This document shows positions 6,730-12,941 of a stretch of 13,062 bases of DNA, piece after piece. The position numbers were made by a program, and so were the translations under genes. Every line of letters begins with the position of its first letter. Within the stretch, counting starts at the first letter, position 1. The stretch covers positions 1 to 13,062 of the forward strand of contig DAORJA010000026.1 in assembly GCA_035438805.1 (NCBI GenBank), read 5' to 3'. The notes beneath the pieces are model-generated. The model had not been told where the DNA came from. It made no database searches and saw only the letters and a program-made list of their open reading frames with translations. This DNA comes from UBA922 sp035438805 (GTDB lineage: Bacteria > Patescibacteriota > Patescibacteriia > Magasanikbacterales > UBA922).

Positions 6730-7890
6730 TTAGTCATTGATCCATTCTTTTTTGAATTCAAAGAATCTGTCTTCCATAATTGCAACGCGCATTTCCTTCA
6801 TGAGTTTGAGTAGGAAGGTGAGATTGTGCATGGTTGCAATACGATATGCTGCGAGTTCTTCTGCTTTGAATAGATGATGAAGATATGCTCGTGTAACGTT
6901 CAAATGTGGAGGAAGTGTATTCGTCGGGTCAATCGGAGAAAAATCTTCGCGGTATTGAGCATTGGTAATTGAAATTCTAAAGTTAGAATCTTTTGCGCTT
7001 CTATCAAACAGGGTTCCATTTCGCGCAACGCGAGTAGGTGCGACACAGTCAAACATATCTATACCATGTTCTACGACATCAAACAAATCCATGGGTGAGT
7101 AACCCACGCCCATGGTGTAGTGAGGTTTATTTTCTGGTAAATAGGGAGTAATCCATTGTAAAATTTCTCGCGTAATTGGCATATTGTATCCGATTGATTC
7201 TCCACCAATCGCGATGCCATCAAAATCCATATCACAAATTACTTGTGCACTTTCGATTCTTAAATCCTTGTGTACACCGCCCTGGATAATTCCAAATAAA
7301 AATTGATTGTATCCATGTCTCTTAGTTTCTTTTTTGTGTGCAACGATTGATTCAGTAGCCCAGCGATGTGTTCGTTCAAGTGCGCTTTTTGCATATTCAA
7401 CATCCGCATCATCAGGTGTTGCTTCATCAAATGCCATAATAATATCTGCTCCCAATTTGTGCTGAATATCTACAGCAATTTCTGGAGTGAATCGGTGGGT
7501 CGAACCATCAATATGACTTTTGAAGGTCACTCCATTATTATCAATTTTGGTGAGTGCTTCGCCACCTTTGTTTCTGGTTTTTTGTGCACCAAGCGACAGT
7601 ACTTGGAATCCTCCACTATCAGTAAGCATTGGTCCGTCCCAACCCATGAATTTGTGTAGCCCTCCGGCCTTGTCTATCAGATCTTCACCGGGTCGTAAAT
7701 GTAGGTGATAGGTGTTTGCCAAAATAATTTCAGCCCCTGTATTTTTGATGTCATTGGTATCCAGTGTTTTGACACTTGCTTGAGTTCCAACAGGCATAAA
7801 AATAGGAGTCGAAATATCTCCATGATCAGTGTGAATGATACCTGCTCGTGCACCGCATTCACTTGATTGTTTGACTGTTTTCCAGAACAT
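6730..7890 (-). CDS. tgt: Queuine/preQ1 tRNA-ribosyltransferase Tgt lacking the zinc cysteines
   Basis: Exchanges guanine 34 for preQ1 in tRNAs with GUN anticodons. The 386 residues cover the full TIM-barrel. Catalytic residues are present: Asp91 in TDSGGFQV, Asp155 in MAFDEA, Gln203 in IIQGG and the nucleophile Asp281 in FDCVAPTRVARNG. Two differences stand out. The zinc motif, normally DPxCxCxxC, reads DPTNTLPPH (321-329), so the three Cys are Asn324, Leu326 and His329, while the fourth ligand His355 remains at the right spacing. The base-recognition loop, normally GGLAVGE, reads GGESIGY (229-235), and the usual Cys after FDE is Ala157. The rest aligns without gaps, so this does not look like decay. 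No SD is visible. It is cotranscribed with rlmH and divergent from gene B. Confidence 0.93.
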   Translation of the reverse strand: MFWKTVKQSSECGARAGIIHTDHGDISTPIFMPVGTQASVKTLDTNDIKNTGAEIILANTYHLHLRPGEDLIDKAGGLHKFMGWDGPMLTDSGGFQVLSLGAQKTRNKGGEALTKIDNNGVTFKSHIDGSTHRFTPEIAVDIQHKLGADIIMAFDEATPDDADVEYAKSALERTHRWATESIVAHKKETKRHGYNQFLFGIIQGGVHKDLRIESAQVICDMDFDGIAIGGESIGYNMPITREILQWITPYLPENKPHYTMGVGYSPMDLFDVVEHGIDMFDCVAPTRVARNGTLFDRSAKDSNFRISITNAQYREDFSPIDPTNTLPPHLNVTRAYLHHLFKAEELAAYRIATMHNLTFLLKLMKEMRVAIMEDRFFEFKKEWIND

Positions 7891-7912
7891 ATGTTGCTAA
7901 CACTAACAGAAG

Positions 7913-7941
7913 TTGTGTTTTTTTTCAATTGACGATATGAT
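7913..7941 (+). promoter_or_regulatory. Possible promoter of gene B
   Basis: TTGTGT (7913-7918), 17 nt, TATGAT (7936-7941). The -10 has one mismatch to consensus; the -35 is weak. It would give a leader of about 88 nt before the ATG at 8036. The leader contains CCTAGGAGGG (7965-7974), a strong SD-like string with no start codon at a proper distance. Confidence 0.35.
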
Positions 7942-8035
7942 TTGAGCTAGTGGATTTTCTTTTACCTAGGAGGGTGTATCGAGTAGCAATTGAACTAATT
8001 ACTGTACGTCTGCTTTCTCAATTTGGGGGAGCTCT

Positions 8036-8350
8036 ATGTATCGAATTGGACAGTGCGGGTGTGGCTACGTCGCTTTCGCGATCATCATTGGTGATCCGAA
8101 TAATGACGAAGTCACTGAGATCGTGCCGGTCGAGTGTCTGCCTTGCTACGAGAACGGGGGCGACTACACCAAGGGTCTCGATTGGCGAGAGGCAGAGCCT
8201 CAGCGACAAGAGGGTGTGAAACCTCCTCAGTCCGACAAGTCGGACGACAATGTCGTGCCACTGCAGAGTAAGCGGGCCAAGAGGGAGGCGAAGAAGCGGG
8301 CCAAGGAAGAAGCGAGATCGAGGGATCAGGAATCCAGTCTCGCTGTGTAG
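8036..8350 (+). CDS. Small GC-rich hairpin-studded gene B, putative zinc-knuckle protein of 104 residues
   Basis: The family is not recognised. Cys7 and Cys9 (QCGCGY) and Cys34 and Cys37 (ECLPCY) form a CxC plus CxxC pattern that could bind zinc. The C-terminal third is a charged, probably helical basic stretch (SKRAKREAKKRAKEEARSR, 78-96). GGGGG (8025-8029) lies 6 nt before the ATG. Third codon positions are strongly G/C (TAC, GTC, ATC, AAG), which supports this frame over the parallel frame that is also open to 8219. Composition is about 57% GC against about 40% nearby. Perfect hairpins inside the frame include 8080-8096, 8176-8190, 8189-8201, 8230-8245 (7 bp) and 8244-8256. It lies divergent from tgt and 125 nt before the UvrD helicase gene, with no clear terminator between. 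Confidence 0.65.
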   Translation: MYRIGQCGCGYVAFAIIIGDPNNDEVTEIVPVECLPCYENGGDYTKGLDWREAEPQRQEGVKPPQSDKSDDNVVPLQSKRAKREAKKRAKEEARSRDQESSLAV

Positions 8351-8390
8351 GGGTTAGTGTGTGGGGGAGTTGGGGGGTGACAACTAACGG

Positions 8391-8410
8391 GCGGCGGCTT
8401 CGGCCGCCGC
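8391..8410. other. Perfect GC hairpin with UUCG tetraloop
   Basis: GCGGCGGC - TTCG - GCCGCCGC, an 8-bp all-GC stem capped by the very stable UUCG loop, 40 nt after the gene B stop. No T tract follows. It may block 3' exonucleases at the end of the gene B RNA or pause transcription. Confidence 0.7.
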
Positions 8411-8415
8411 GAGGA

Positions 8416-8452
8416 GAGAAGCCGGCTACGTACTTATCATACGTGGCTTCTC
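8416..8452. other. Second hairpin upstream of the UvrD helicase gene
   Basis: Outer arms GAGAAGCC / GGCTTCTC (8 bp) enclose inner arms ACGTA / TACGT (8428-8432 with 8440-8444). It follows the UUCG hairpin by 5 nt and ends 23 nt before the helicase start. No obvious SD or promoter was seen between it and the ATG. Confidence 0.55.
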
Positions 8453-8475
8453 AGTCTAAATGGGATAAAATCAGT

Positions 8476-10521
8476 ATGATCGATTTTCAAAAAGAATTAA
8501 ATACAGAACAACTTGATGTGGTTTTGCATGGCGATGGTCCATGTCTAGTGCTTGCAGGTGCAGGAAGTGGAAAGACGCGTGCGATCACGTATCGAGTTGC
8601 ATATTTACTAGAGAAGGGTATTGATCCTTCTTCAATTTTATTACTTACCTTCACGAATAAAGCTGCTCGAGAAATGTTACATCGCGTGGAATCGCTCACT
8701 CAGGGCGGAGTAAAATTGCCATGGTCGGGAACATTTCACCATATTGCATATCGAATACTCAAACAGTATGCGCCACTGCTTGGCTATGCGAATACGTTTA
8801 ACATTTTGGATTCAGAAGATGCGCGCGACATGATCAAGCTTTGTATTGGAAATGAAGGGGTACAGCGATCACATAAAAAATTTCCTTCTCCTGCAGTAGT
8901 TGCATCACTACTTAGTTTTGCACGAAATGCAGAGCGTACCGTAGTAGACGTTCTTGAAGAAAAACATCCACAATGGGTAGATTTTGCAGAAGCATTATCT
9001 CGCATTGCAGAAGATTATAGTAGAAGAAAGCGAGAAAGTAATGTCATGGATTTTGATGACTTGCTCGTCAATTTATTTTTATTACTTTCATCGTCAGAAC
9101 AGGTGCGTAAAAAATACGCCACACAGTTTCAATACATTTTAGTTGACGAGTATCAGGATACGAATAAAATTCAGGCTTCGATTATTCGTTTTTTTTCGAT
9201 TACTCATCAAAACTTGCTCGTAGTAGGGGATGATGCACAGAGTATTTATTCTTTCCGAGCTGCTGATATTTCCAATATCCTTGATTTTGAACATACCTAT
9301 AAAGATGCAAAAATTTTTCGACTTGAAACTAATTATCGTTCTACTCCGGATATTCTTGGAGTCGCAAATGAGGTTATTGCACAGAACAAGAAGCAATATA
9401 AAAAAGATTTACGGAGCGTGCGGGAGAGTTTTACCAAACCCGAAGTGCATGCATTTGTTGATGCATTTGAAGAAGCCCGGTTTATCGCTGATCGAATTCT
9501 TGAATTGTCAGAAGAAGGAGTGCCTTTATCAGAAATGGCAGTATTGTTTCGAGCTGCGTTCCATTCACAATCACTTGAAATCGAACTTACCCGAAGACAA
9601 ATTCCCTATGATTATCGTGGAGGGGTGCGCTTTTTTGAACGCGCACATGTGAAAGATACACTCGCGTATTTGCGAATTTTTGCCAATCGTGGAGATTCTA
9701 TCGCATGGATGCGGGTACTCACGATGCAGACAGGTATTGGACCAACTGGCGCTGAAAAAATTATTGACATGGTCCGTGGACTTACACCAAACGATCCTAT
9801 TGATCATGTGGGAAGTATTCTTTCTGCACGTGGACAATTGGGTTGGGGAGAGTTTATTAGAATCTGGAATGAGATTATTGCTTCCCACACCCGAGGACCT
9901 GGAGAGATGATCCGTGGAATTTTGGCATCTCCCTATAAAGAATATCTTGAAGCAGAATATCCTGACTATCGTGAACGATTGCAGGATATTGAACAACTTG
10001 CATTGTTTGCCGACCAATATATTACAGAATCTGGAGAATCACGATTATCCGAATTTCTTGCTGAAGCAAGTTTGCAGGAAAGCTATTCAGGTAAAGTTGC
10101 AAAGAGCGCTGATGAAGACAAAGAAAAAATTGTATTGTCTACCATTCACCAGGCAAAAGGACTTGAGTGGGAAGCAGTGTTTATTCTCCATGTTGCTGCC
10201 GGACAATTTCCGAGTGAACGATCTATGAGAGAAGTTGATGGGGTTGAAGAAGAACGACGGTTATTTTATGTCGCGATTACTCGAGCTAAAAAGTTTTTGT
10301 ATCTTTCGTATCCGCTCTTGGCGAGTTCATTTAGTGTATTGCAGGGTCCAAGCAGATTTATCGAAGAGATTGATCGTGATCTGATACTTCATGAACGAAG
10401 TCAGGGATCAAGTTCACTCGTGTTCTCTGATCCGAGTGATGATGTAGATGATATTAGGTATGAAGCAGAGGATGACAATAAACCGGTTAGAAGTTTTTTG
10501 AAATCACTTGATGAATTATAA
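8476..10521 (+). CDS. uvrD: UvrD/PcrA-type superfamily 1A DNA helicase
   Basis: A 3'-5' DNA helicase for repair and replication-fork processing. The 681 residues are slightly shorter than typical PcrA/UvrD (about 720). Motifs are the Q-motif region LNTEQLDVV (8-16), Walker A AGAGSGKT (27-34), Ia TFTNKAA (58-64), II VDEYQDTN (223-230), III VGDDAQSIYSFRAA (250-263), IV LETNYRS (283-289), V STIHQAKGLEW (555-565) and VI EERRLFYVAITRAK (592-605). The frame is open upstream to 8359, but that extension covers the two hairpins and has no family similarity, so ATG 8476 is chosen. The tail after about 640 is acidic and low in conservation, where longer relatives carry a protein-interaction motif. A bidirectional terminator follows the stop directly. 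Confidence 0.95.
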   Translation: MIDFQKELNTEQLDVVLHGDGPCLVLAGAGSGKTRAITYRVAYLLEKGIDPSSILLLTFTNKAAREMLHRVESLTQGGVKLPWSGTFHHIAYRILKQYAPLLGYANTFNILDSEDARDMIKLCIGNEGVQRSHKKFPSPAVVASLLSFARNAERTVVDVLEEKHPQWVDFAEALSRIAEDYSRRKRESNVMDFDDLLVNLFLLLSSSEQVRKKYATQFQYILVDEYQDTNKIQASIIRFFSITHQNLLVVGDDAQSIYSFRAADISNILDFEHTYKDAKIFRLETNYRSTPDILGVANEVIAQNKKQYKKDLRSVRESFTKPEVHAFVDAFEEARFIADRILELSEEGVPLSEMAVLFRAAFHSQSLEIELTRRQIPYDYRGGVRFFERAHVKDTLAYLRIFANRGDSIAWMRVLTMQTGIGPTGAEKIIDMVRGLTPNDPIDHVGSILSARGQLGWGEFIRIWNEIIASHTRGPGEMIRGILASPYKEYLEAEYPDYRERLQDIEQLALFADQYITESGESRLSEFLAEASLQESYSGKVAKSADEDKEKIVLSTIHQAKGLEWEAVFILHVAAGQFPSERSMREVDGVEEERRLFYVAITRAKKFLYLSYPLLASSFSVLQGPSRFIEEIDRDLILHERSQGSSSLVFSDPSDDVDDIRYEAEDDNKPVRSFLKSLDEL

Positions 10522-10548
10522 AAACACCCTCCATTATGGAGGGTGTTT
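10522..10548. terminator. Bidirectional Rho-independent terminator
   Basis: 12-bp perfect stem AAACACCCTCCA / TGGAGGGTGTTT with loop TTA. T-rich sequence follows on the plus strand (ATTTTAT), and on the minus strand the stem runs into a T5 tract. It lies between the convergent stops of the UvrD helicase gene (10521) and the minus-strand gene (10552) and can serve both. Confidence 0.9.
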
Positions 10549-10551
10549 ATT

Positions 10552-11781
10552 TTATACTTTAGCTTTTCGTGGCCGTCTGCGTTTTGGAGCTGTGCGTTTT
10601 ATAGGGGAGTGGCGTGCAGTCTCTATAGTGCCGACTGAAGTGCCCACTGATCCTCTCTCGCGAATCATAGATCTGCTTACAGGTCCTCGTGACTCATATT
10701 TTGGCTGTGCATTTTCAAGCATGAAATGTGTGTATTCGCCCAAATCTTTTTTGAATCCATAGGCGATCATCTTATCTTTCTCGGAAACACCAATATTTTG
10801 GAAAAATCCTTTTACTTTACCAAAGAAACCACTGCGTTGTACTTTCTGGACATCAGCATCTATTAACCCTAGCATTTTTGCAATTTTGGCTTCATCCTTT
10901 GGTGTGGCAGGCTGACCTTCTTCGTCTAGTGTGACACCGTAGAGATCCTGTATTTGTTGTCTATGACTTCTTAGTTTTTCAGACTTTGCTTCTGACCCTA
11001 GGATATCTGATTCAGTAGGTAAGTCAGTAATTCGTTTCTTAGTCGCCTCGATCTTTTCTGCTTCTTCGTATACTTTTGGGTCTACTATGATTTTTTGTTC
11101 TTCTTCTGCAATTTCCCCGCTGTCTCCATGTTCTAGATCGTATCTGAAGTGATCTAGTTTTTTATATAGTTTACCTGAAATTTCTAGAGTTTTTTCTTTG
11201 GTAGCCCAATCAAGAAAATTAATGACATCATCTTTTGAAATTGTCTCACCAATCACATCTTCTGTCTCTTCTTTCCATTGGTTAAATAAATTTTTTATCT
11301 CATGGTCTTTTTCAATACTCGCCAACAAGCTGTCTGATTCTGAAGTATCCCGGGTCAATTCATTGTGAAATGACCCTCTCTCTTCTTTTTCAAGTACCAT
11401 TTCTGCTTCCGGTGGTTCTATCTGAGATTTTTCAGGAAGTGGCAGCTCATCGCGCATGAAATTAAAAATCTCGTAGAGTTTTGGATTATCCTGTATGTTC
11501 AATCCTTTTTCTGTGCGAGCCCAATTGAGAAAACTCATTGCTTCTGCTGGAGTTGAAATATGCTCAACTATCGCACCTCTTTTGAGATTTACAGTTTCCC
11601 ATTTTCTAATGAGTGGTTTAGTTTCTTTTAATAGGCGTAAGCTGAGGAGTTTTGATTTAAACTCTTGTTTGGAATCCTGTTCAACTTTTTTTTCATTTTT
11701 TTTCACTTGATTATCTTTTTGTTCGTGTGCTTCATCATTGAACATCTCATCAAGTGGATGCGACGACCCTTCTCTTTCCAT
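10552..11781 (-). CDS. Hypothetical 409-residue charged protein with an internal repeat
   Basis: I do not recognise the family. No signal peptide or membrane segment is visible, so it is probably cytoplasmic. The protein is Glu/Lys-rich and largely helical or disordered. Two segments of about 57 residues are alike (about 56-113 and 163-219). Both contain a Trp-rich F-L-x-W-A-x-x-x-K core (FLNWARTEK at 84-92 and FLDWATKEK at 189-197), followed by KLY and an FxxxL-type helix, which suggests an ancient domain duplication. A third region (about 268-350) around GFFGKVKGFFQNIG looks structured. The tail (390-409) is very basic, for example KRRRPRK, and may bind nucleic acid or membrane lipid. I chose ATG 11781 over 11823 because the extra 14 residues are AT-derived and overlap the promoter region. 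It is divergent from ndk. Confidence 0.8.
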   Translation of the reverse strand: MEREGSSHPLDEMFNDEAHEQKDNQVKKNEKKVEQDSKQEFKSKLLSLRLLKETKPLIRKWETVNLKRGAIVEHISTPAEAMSFLNWARTEKGLNIQDNPKLYEIFNFMRDELPLPEKSQIEPPEAEMVLEKEERGSFHNELTRDTSESDSLLASIEKDHEIKNLFNQWKEETEDVIGETISKDDVINFLDWATKEKTLEISGKLYKKLDHFRYDLEHGDSGEIAEEEQKIIVDPKVYEEAEKIEATKKRITDLPTESDILGSEAKSEKLRSHRQQIQDLYGVTLDEEGQPATPKDEAKIAKMLGLIDADVQKVQRSGFFGKVKGFFQNIGVSEKDKMIAYGFKKDLGEYTHFMLENAQPKYESRGPVSRSMIRERGSVGTSVGTIETARHSPIKRTAPKRRRPRKAKV

Positions 11782-11813
11782 ATAAAATACGTTAATATAT
11801 ATGTAATAGACAT

Positions 11814-11842
11814 AGTATATCATATAAATAGAAGATTTTCAG
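11814..11842 (-). promoter_or_regulatory. Promoter of the 409-residue hypothetical gene
   Basis: On the minus strand CTGAAA (11842-11837), 17 nt, TATACT (11819-11814). Both boxes are close to consensus. The -35 is only 4 nt from the -35 of the ndk promoter on the other strand, giving back-to-back divergent promoters. Confidence 0.5.
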
Positions 11843-11846
11843 ACCC

Positions 11847-11875
11847 TTGACTACTGCAGAGTTTGTCGCTATACT
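11847..11875 (+). promoter_or_regulatory. ndk promoter
   Basis: TTGACT (11847-11852), 17-nt spacer, TATACT (11870-11875). Each box has one mismatch to consensus and the spacing is ideal. The predicted start near 11882 leaves a leader of about 26 nt before ATG 11908. An open frame starting at 11863 begins inside the promoter and so is not the real start. Confidence 0.75.
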
Positions 11876-11907
11876 GTCCGCAATTAATTCATCTAATCAA
11901 AATCTCT

Positions 11908-12390
11908 ATGAAATTTGAAGGATTAGAAGAAAAAACACTCGTAATTATCAAACCGGACGCTATTCAGCGCGGATTGGTAGGTAAAATCACTGATCGATTC
12001 GAACAGAAGGGTTTGAAATTGGTAGGAATGAAAATGATGCGTCTCGAGGAAGCGGTACTTCGCGAACATTATGCGCATATTGCTGAAAAACCTTTTTATC
12101 CTGGAGTTGAGCGATTCATGATGAGCTCACCGGTAATTGTGCAGGTATGGGAAGGACTTGAAGTAGTGAATGCAATCCGTCTCATTACTGGAATTACCAA
12201 GGCTCGCACTGCAGAAGCGGGTTCGATTCGAGGAGATTACGCAATGAGCGTTGCCTGCAACGTGATCCATGCATCTGATTCGGTCGAAGCTGCAAAAACT
12301 GAAGTACAGCGCTTTTTCAAAGCAGACGAATTACATGGGTATGAAAAGAGTGATTATCTTCATGTATATACTGAAGATGAAAGAGTGTAA
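11908..12390 (+). CDS. ndk: Nucleoside diphosphate kinase
   Basis: Transfers the gamma phosphate from ATP to nucleoside diphosphates through a phosphohistidine. The catalytic His is 121 in NVIHASDS (118-125). Other family residues are Lys15 in IIKPDA, Arg91 in IRLITG, Thr97 and Arg108 in GSIRGDY (105-111). The 160 residues are somewhat longer than the usual 135-150; the excess lies in the N-terminus before TLVIIKP and in the C-terminal extension after about 140. ATG 11908 gives the first nine residues before the conserved TLVIIKPDAIQRG, and the alternative upstream start would lie within the promoter. No SD is evident. The gene is monocistronic, with its own promoter and terminator. Confidence 0.97.
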   Translation: MKFEGLEEKTLVIIKPDAIQRGLVGKITDRFEQKGLKLVGMKMMRLEEAVLREHYAHIAEKPFYPGVERFMMSSPVIVQVWEGLEVVNAIRLITGITKARTAEAGSIRGDYAMSVACNVIHASDSVEAAKTEVQRFFKADELHGYEKSDYLHVYTEDERV

Positions 12391-12404
12391 CTCTTATAAT
12401 ATAG

Positions 12405-12438
12405 AAAAACCTCGCGTTAAGCGGGGTTTTTTATTTTT
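12405..12438 (+). terminator. ndk Rho-independent terminator
   Basis: Stem AAAAACCTCGC / GCGGGGTTTTT (one G-U) with loop GTTAA, then a long T-rich tract. It lies 15 nt after the ndk stop. Confidence 0.9.
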
Positions 12439-12469
12439 TGTAACTTGTGGATAAGTAATATTAAAAAAC

Positions 12470-12498
12470 TTGACCATATAAAAATCTGGAGTTATAGT
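12470..12498 (+). promoter_or_regulatory. Promoter of the structured RNA at 12505
   Basis: TTGACC (12470-12475), 17 nt, TATAGT (12493-12498). It lies just after the ndk terminator, and transcription would start near 12505. No protein gene of normal size follows for over 400 nt, which suggests a non-coding or leader transcript. Confidence 0.65.
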
Positions 12499-12504
12499 CA
12501 AATA

Positions 12505-12699
12505 TGTGTGTAACAAATTTATGAACTTATTTTCTCATACAATTATTTCTCTCATTCTCAACCGCCTTTGCAAGATGAACTTTTGTTTTGCAATGGTGGA
12601 TTATACGCATGGGGTAAGAAATGGTTTGAGATAAGAGAGAATGATCTAGACTTAAACCTTTTGACCCCATGCGCGACCAAGCGTTTGGGGTCTTTTTTT
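12505..12699 (+). ncRNA. Candidate structured small RNA or attenuator of about 190 nt
   Basis: The transcript has its own promoter and a terminator. A long helix pairs 12547-12553 with 12635-12641 and 12556-12561 with 12626-12631. Inside it a second hairpin pairs 12562-12573 with 12588-12599 (12 positions, one mismatch, one G-U). This leaves a one-sided bulge at 12600-12625. The bulge contains CGCATGGGGT (12606-12615), a perfect complement of ACCCCATGCG (12664-12673), which includes most of the 5' arm of the terminator. This is either a pseudoknot or an antiterminator. I do not see SRP RNA, tmRNA or RNase P signatures; a 6S-like RNA is possible by size only. A 37-codon frame (12521-12634, no SD) could instead be a leader peptide. 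Exact ends are inferred. Confidence 0.55.
12663..12699 (+). terminator. Terminator of the structured RNA
   Basis: GACCCCA (12663-12669) pairs with TGGGGTC (12686-12692), with a possible 3-bp CGC/GCG inner stem, and is followed by seven T (12693-12699). Its 5' arm can pair instead with 12606-12615. Confidence 0.8.
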
Positions 12700-12815
12700 C
12701 TGGAAAATATACGTGAAGAAGAGTGAATATGGTTCTATGCATTCTTCTTCCCGTATATCGGGAAATAGTTCTTTGAAAATAATATATTCAGAATCATGCG
12801 TGTAGATTTTGATCG

Positions 12816-12857
12816 GCGAGTTTTATGTGTACATCATCGTGTATATATAAAACTCGC
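12816..12857 (+). promoter_or_regulatory. 18-bp leader hairpin upstream of gene C
   Basis: Arms 12816-12833 and 12840-12857 pair over 18 positions (two G-U) around a 6-nt loop. It starts a few bases after TGTAGATTTT (12801-12810), which resembles the -10 of gene A (GTGTAGACT), although no convincing -35 was found. No T tract follows, so it is more likely a leader structure than a terminator. Confidence 0.6.
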
Positions 12858-12863
12858 TTGAAC

Positions 12864-12924
12864 AGGTCTACCCGCGGTGGGGAGACTCGTAAGAGTGACT
12901 TTGCTCTCGTGCCCTAGGCGAGAG
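12864..12924 (+). promoter_or_regulatory. Further leader hairpins directly before gene C
   Basis: Small helices follow each other: GTCT/AGAC (ends near 12866 and 12885), ACTC-GTAA-GAGT (near 12885-12896), and CTCTCG / CGAGAG (12904-12909 with 12919-12924), whose loop contains CCCTAGG. The last ends 6 nt before the SD-like GAGGG (12931-12935). Together with the 18-bp hairpin this makes a structured 5' leader of over 100 nt. Confidence 0.5.
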
Positions 12925-12941
12925 AGTTTCGAGGGAATGCC

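Noticed and set aside
7950..8219. Alternative 89-codon plus-strand frame overlapping gene B
   Set aside because: Third-position G/C bias, start spacing and the cysteine pattern favour the 8036 frame. The AGGAGG here directly abuts a GTG with no spacer.
8359..8475. N-terminal extension of the UvrD helicase
   Set aside because: The extra 39 codons span two stable hairpins and have no similarity to the family. The Q-motif region starts properly from ATG 8476.
12527..12742. Minus-strand frame of 71 codons in the ndk downstream region
   Set aside because: It runs antisense through the promoter-to-terminator RNA unit, with no SD and no protein-like composition.
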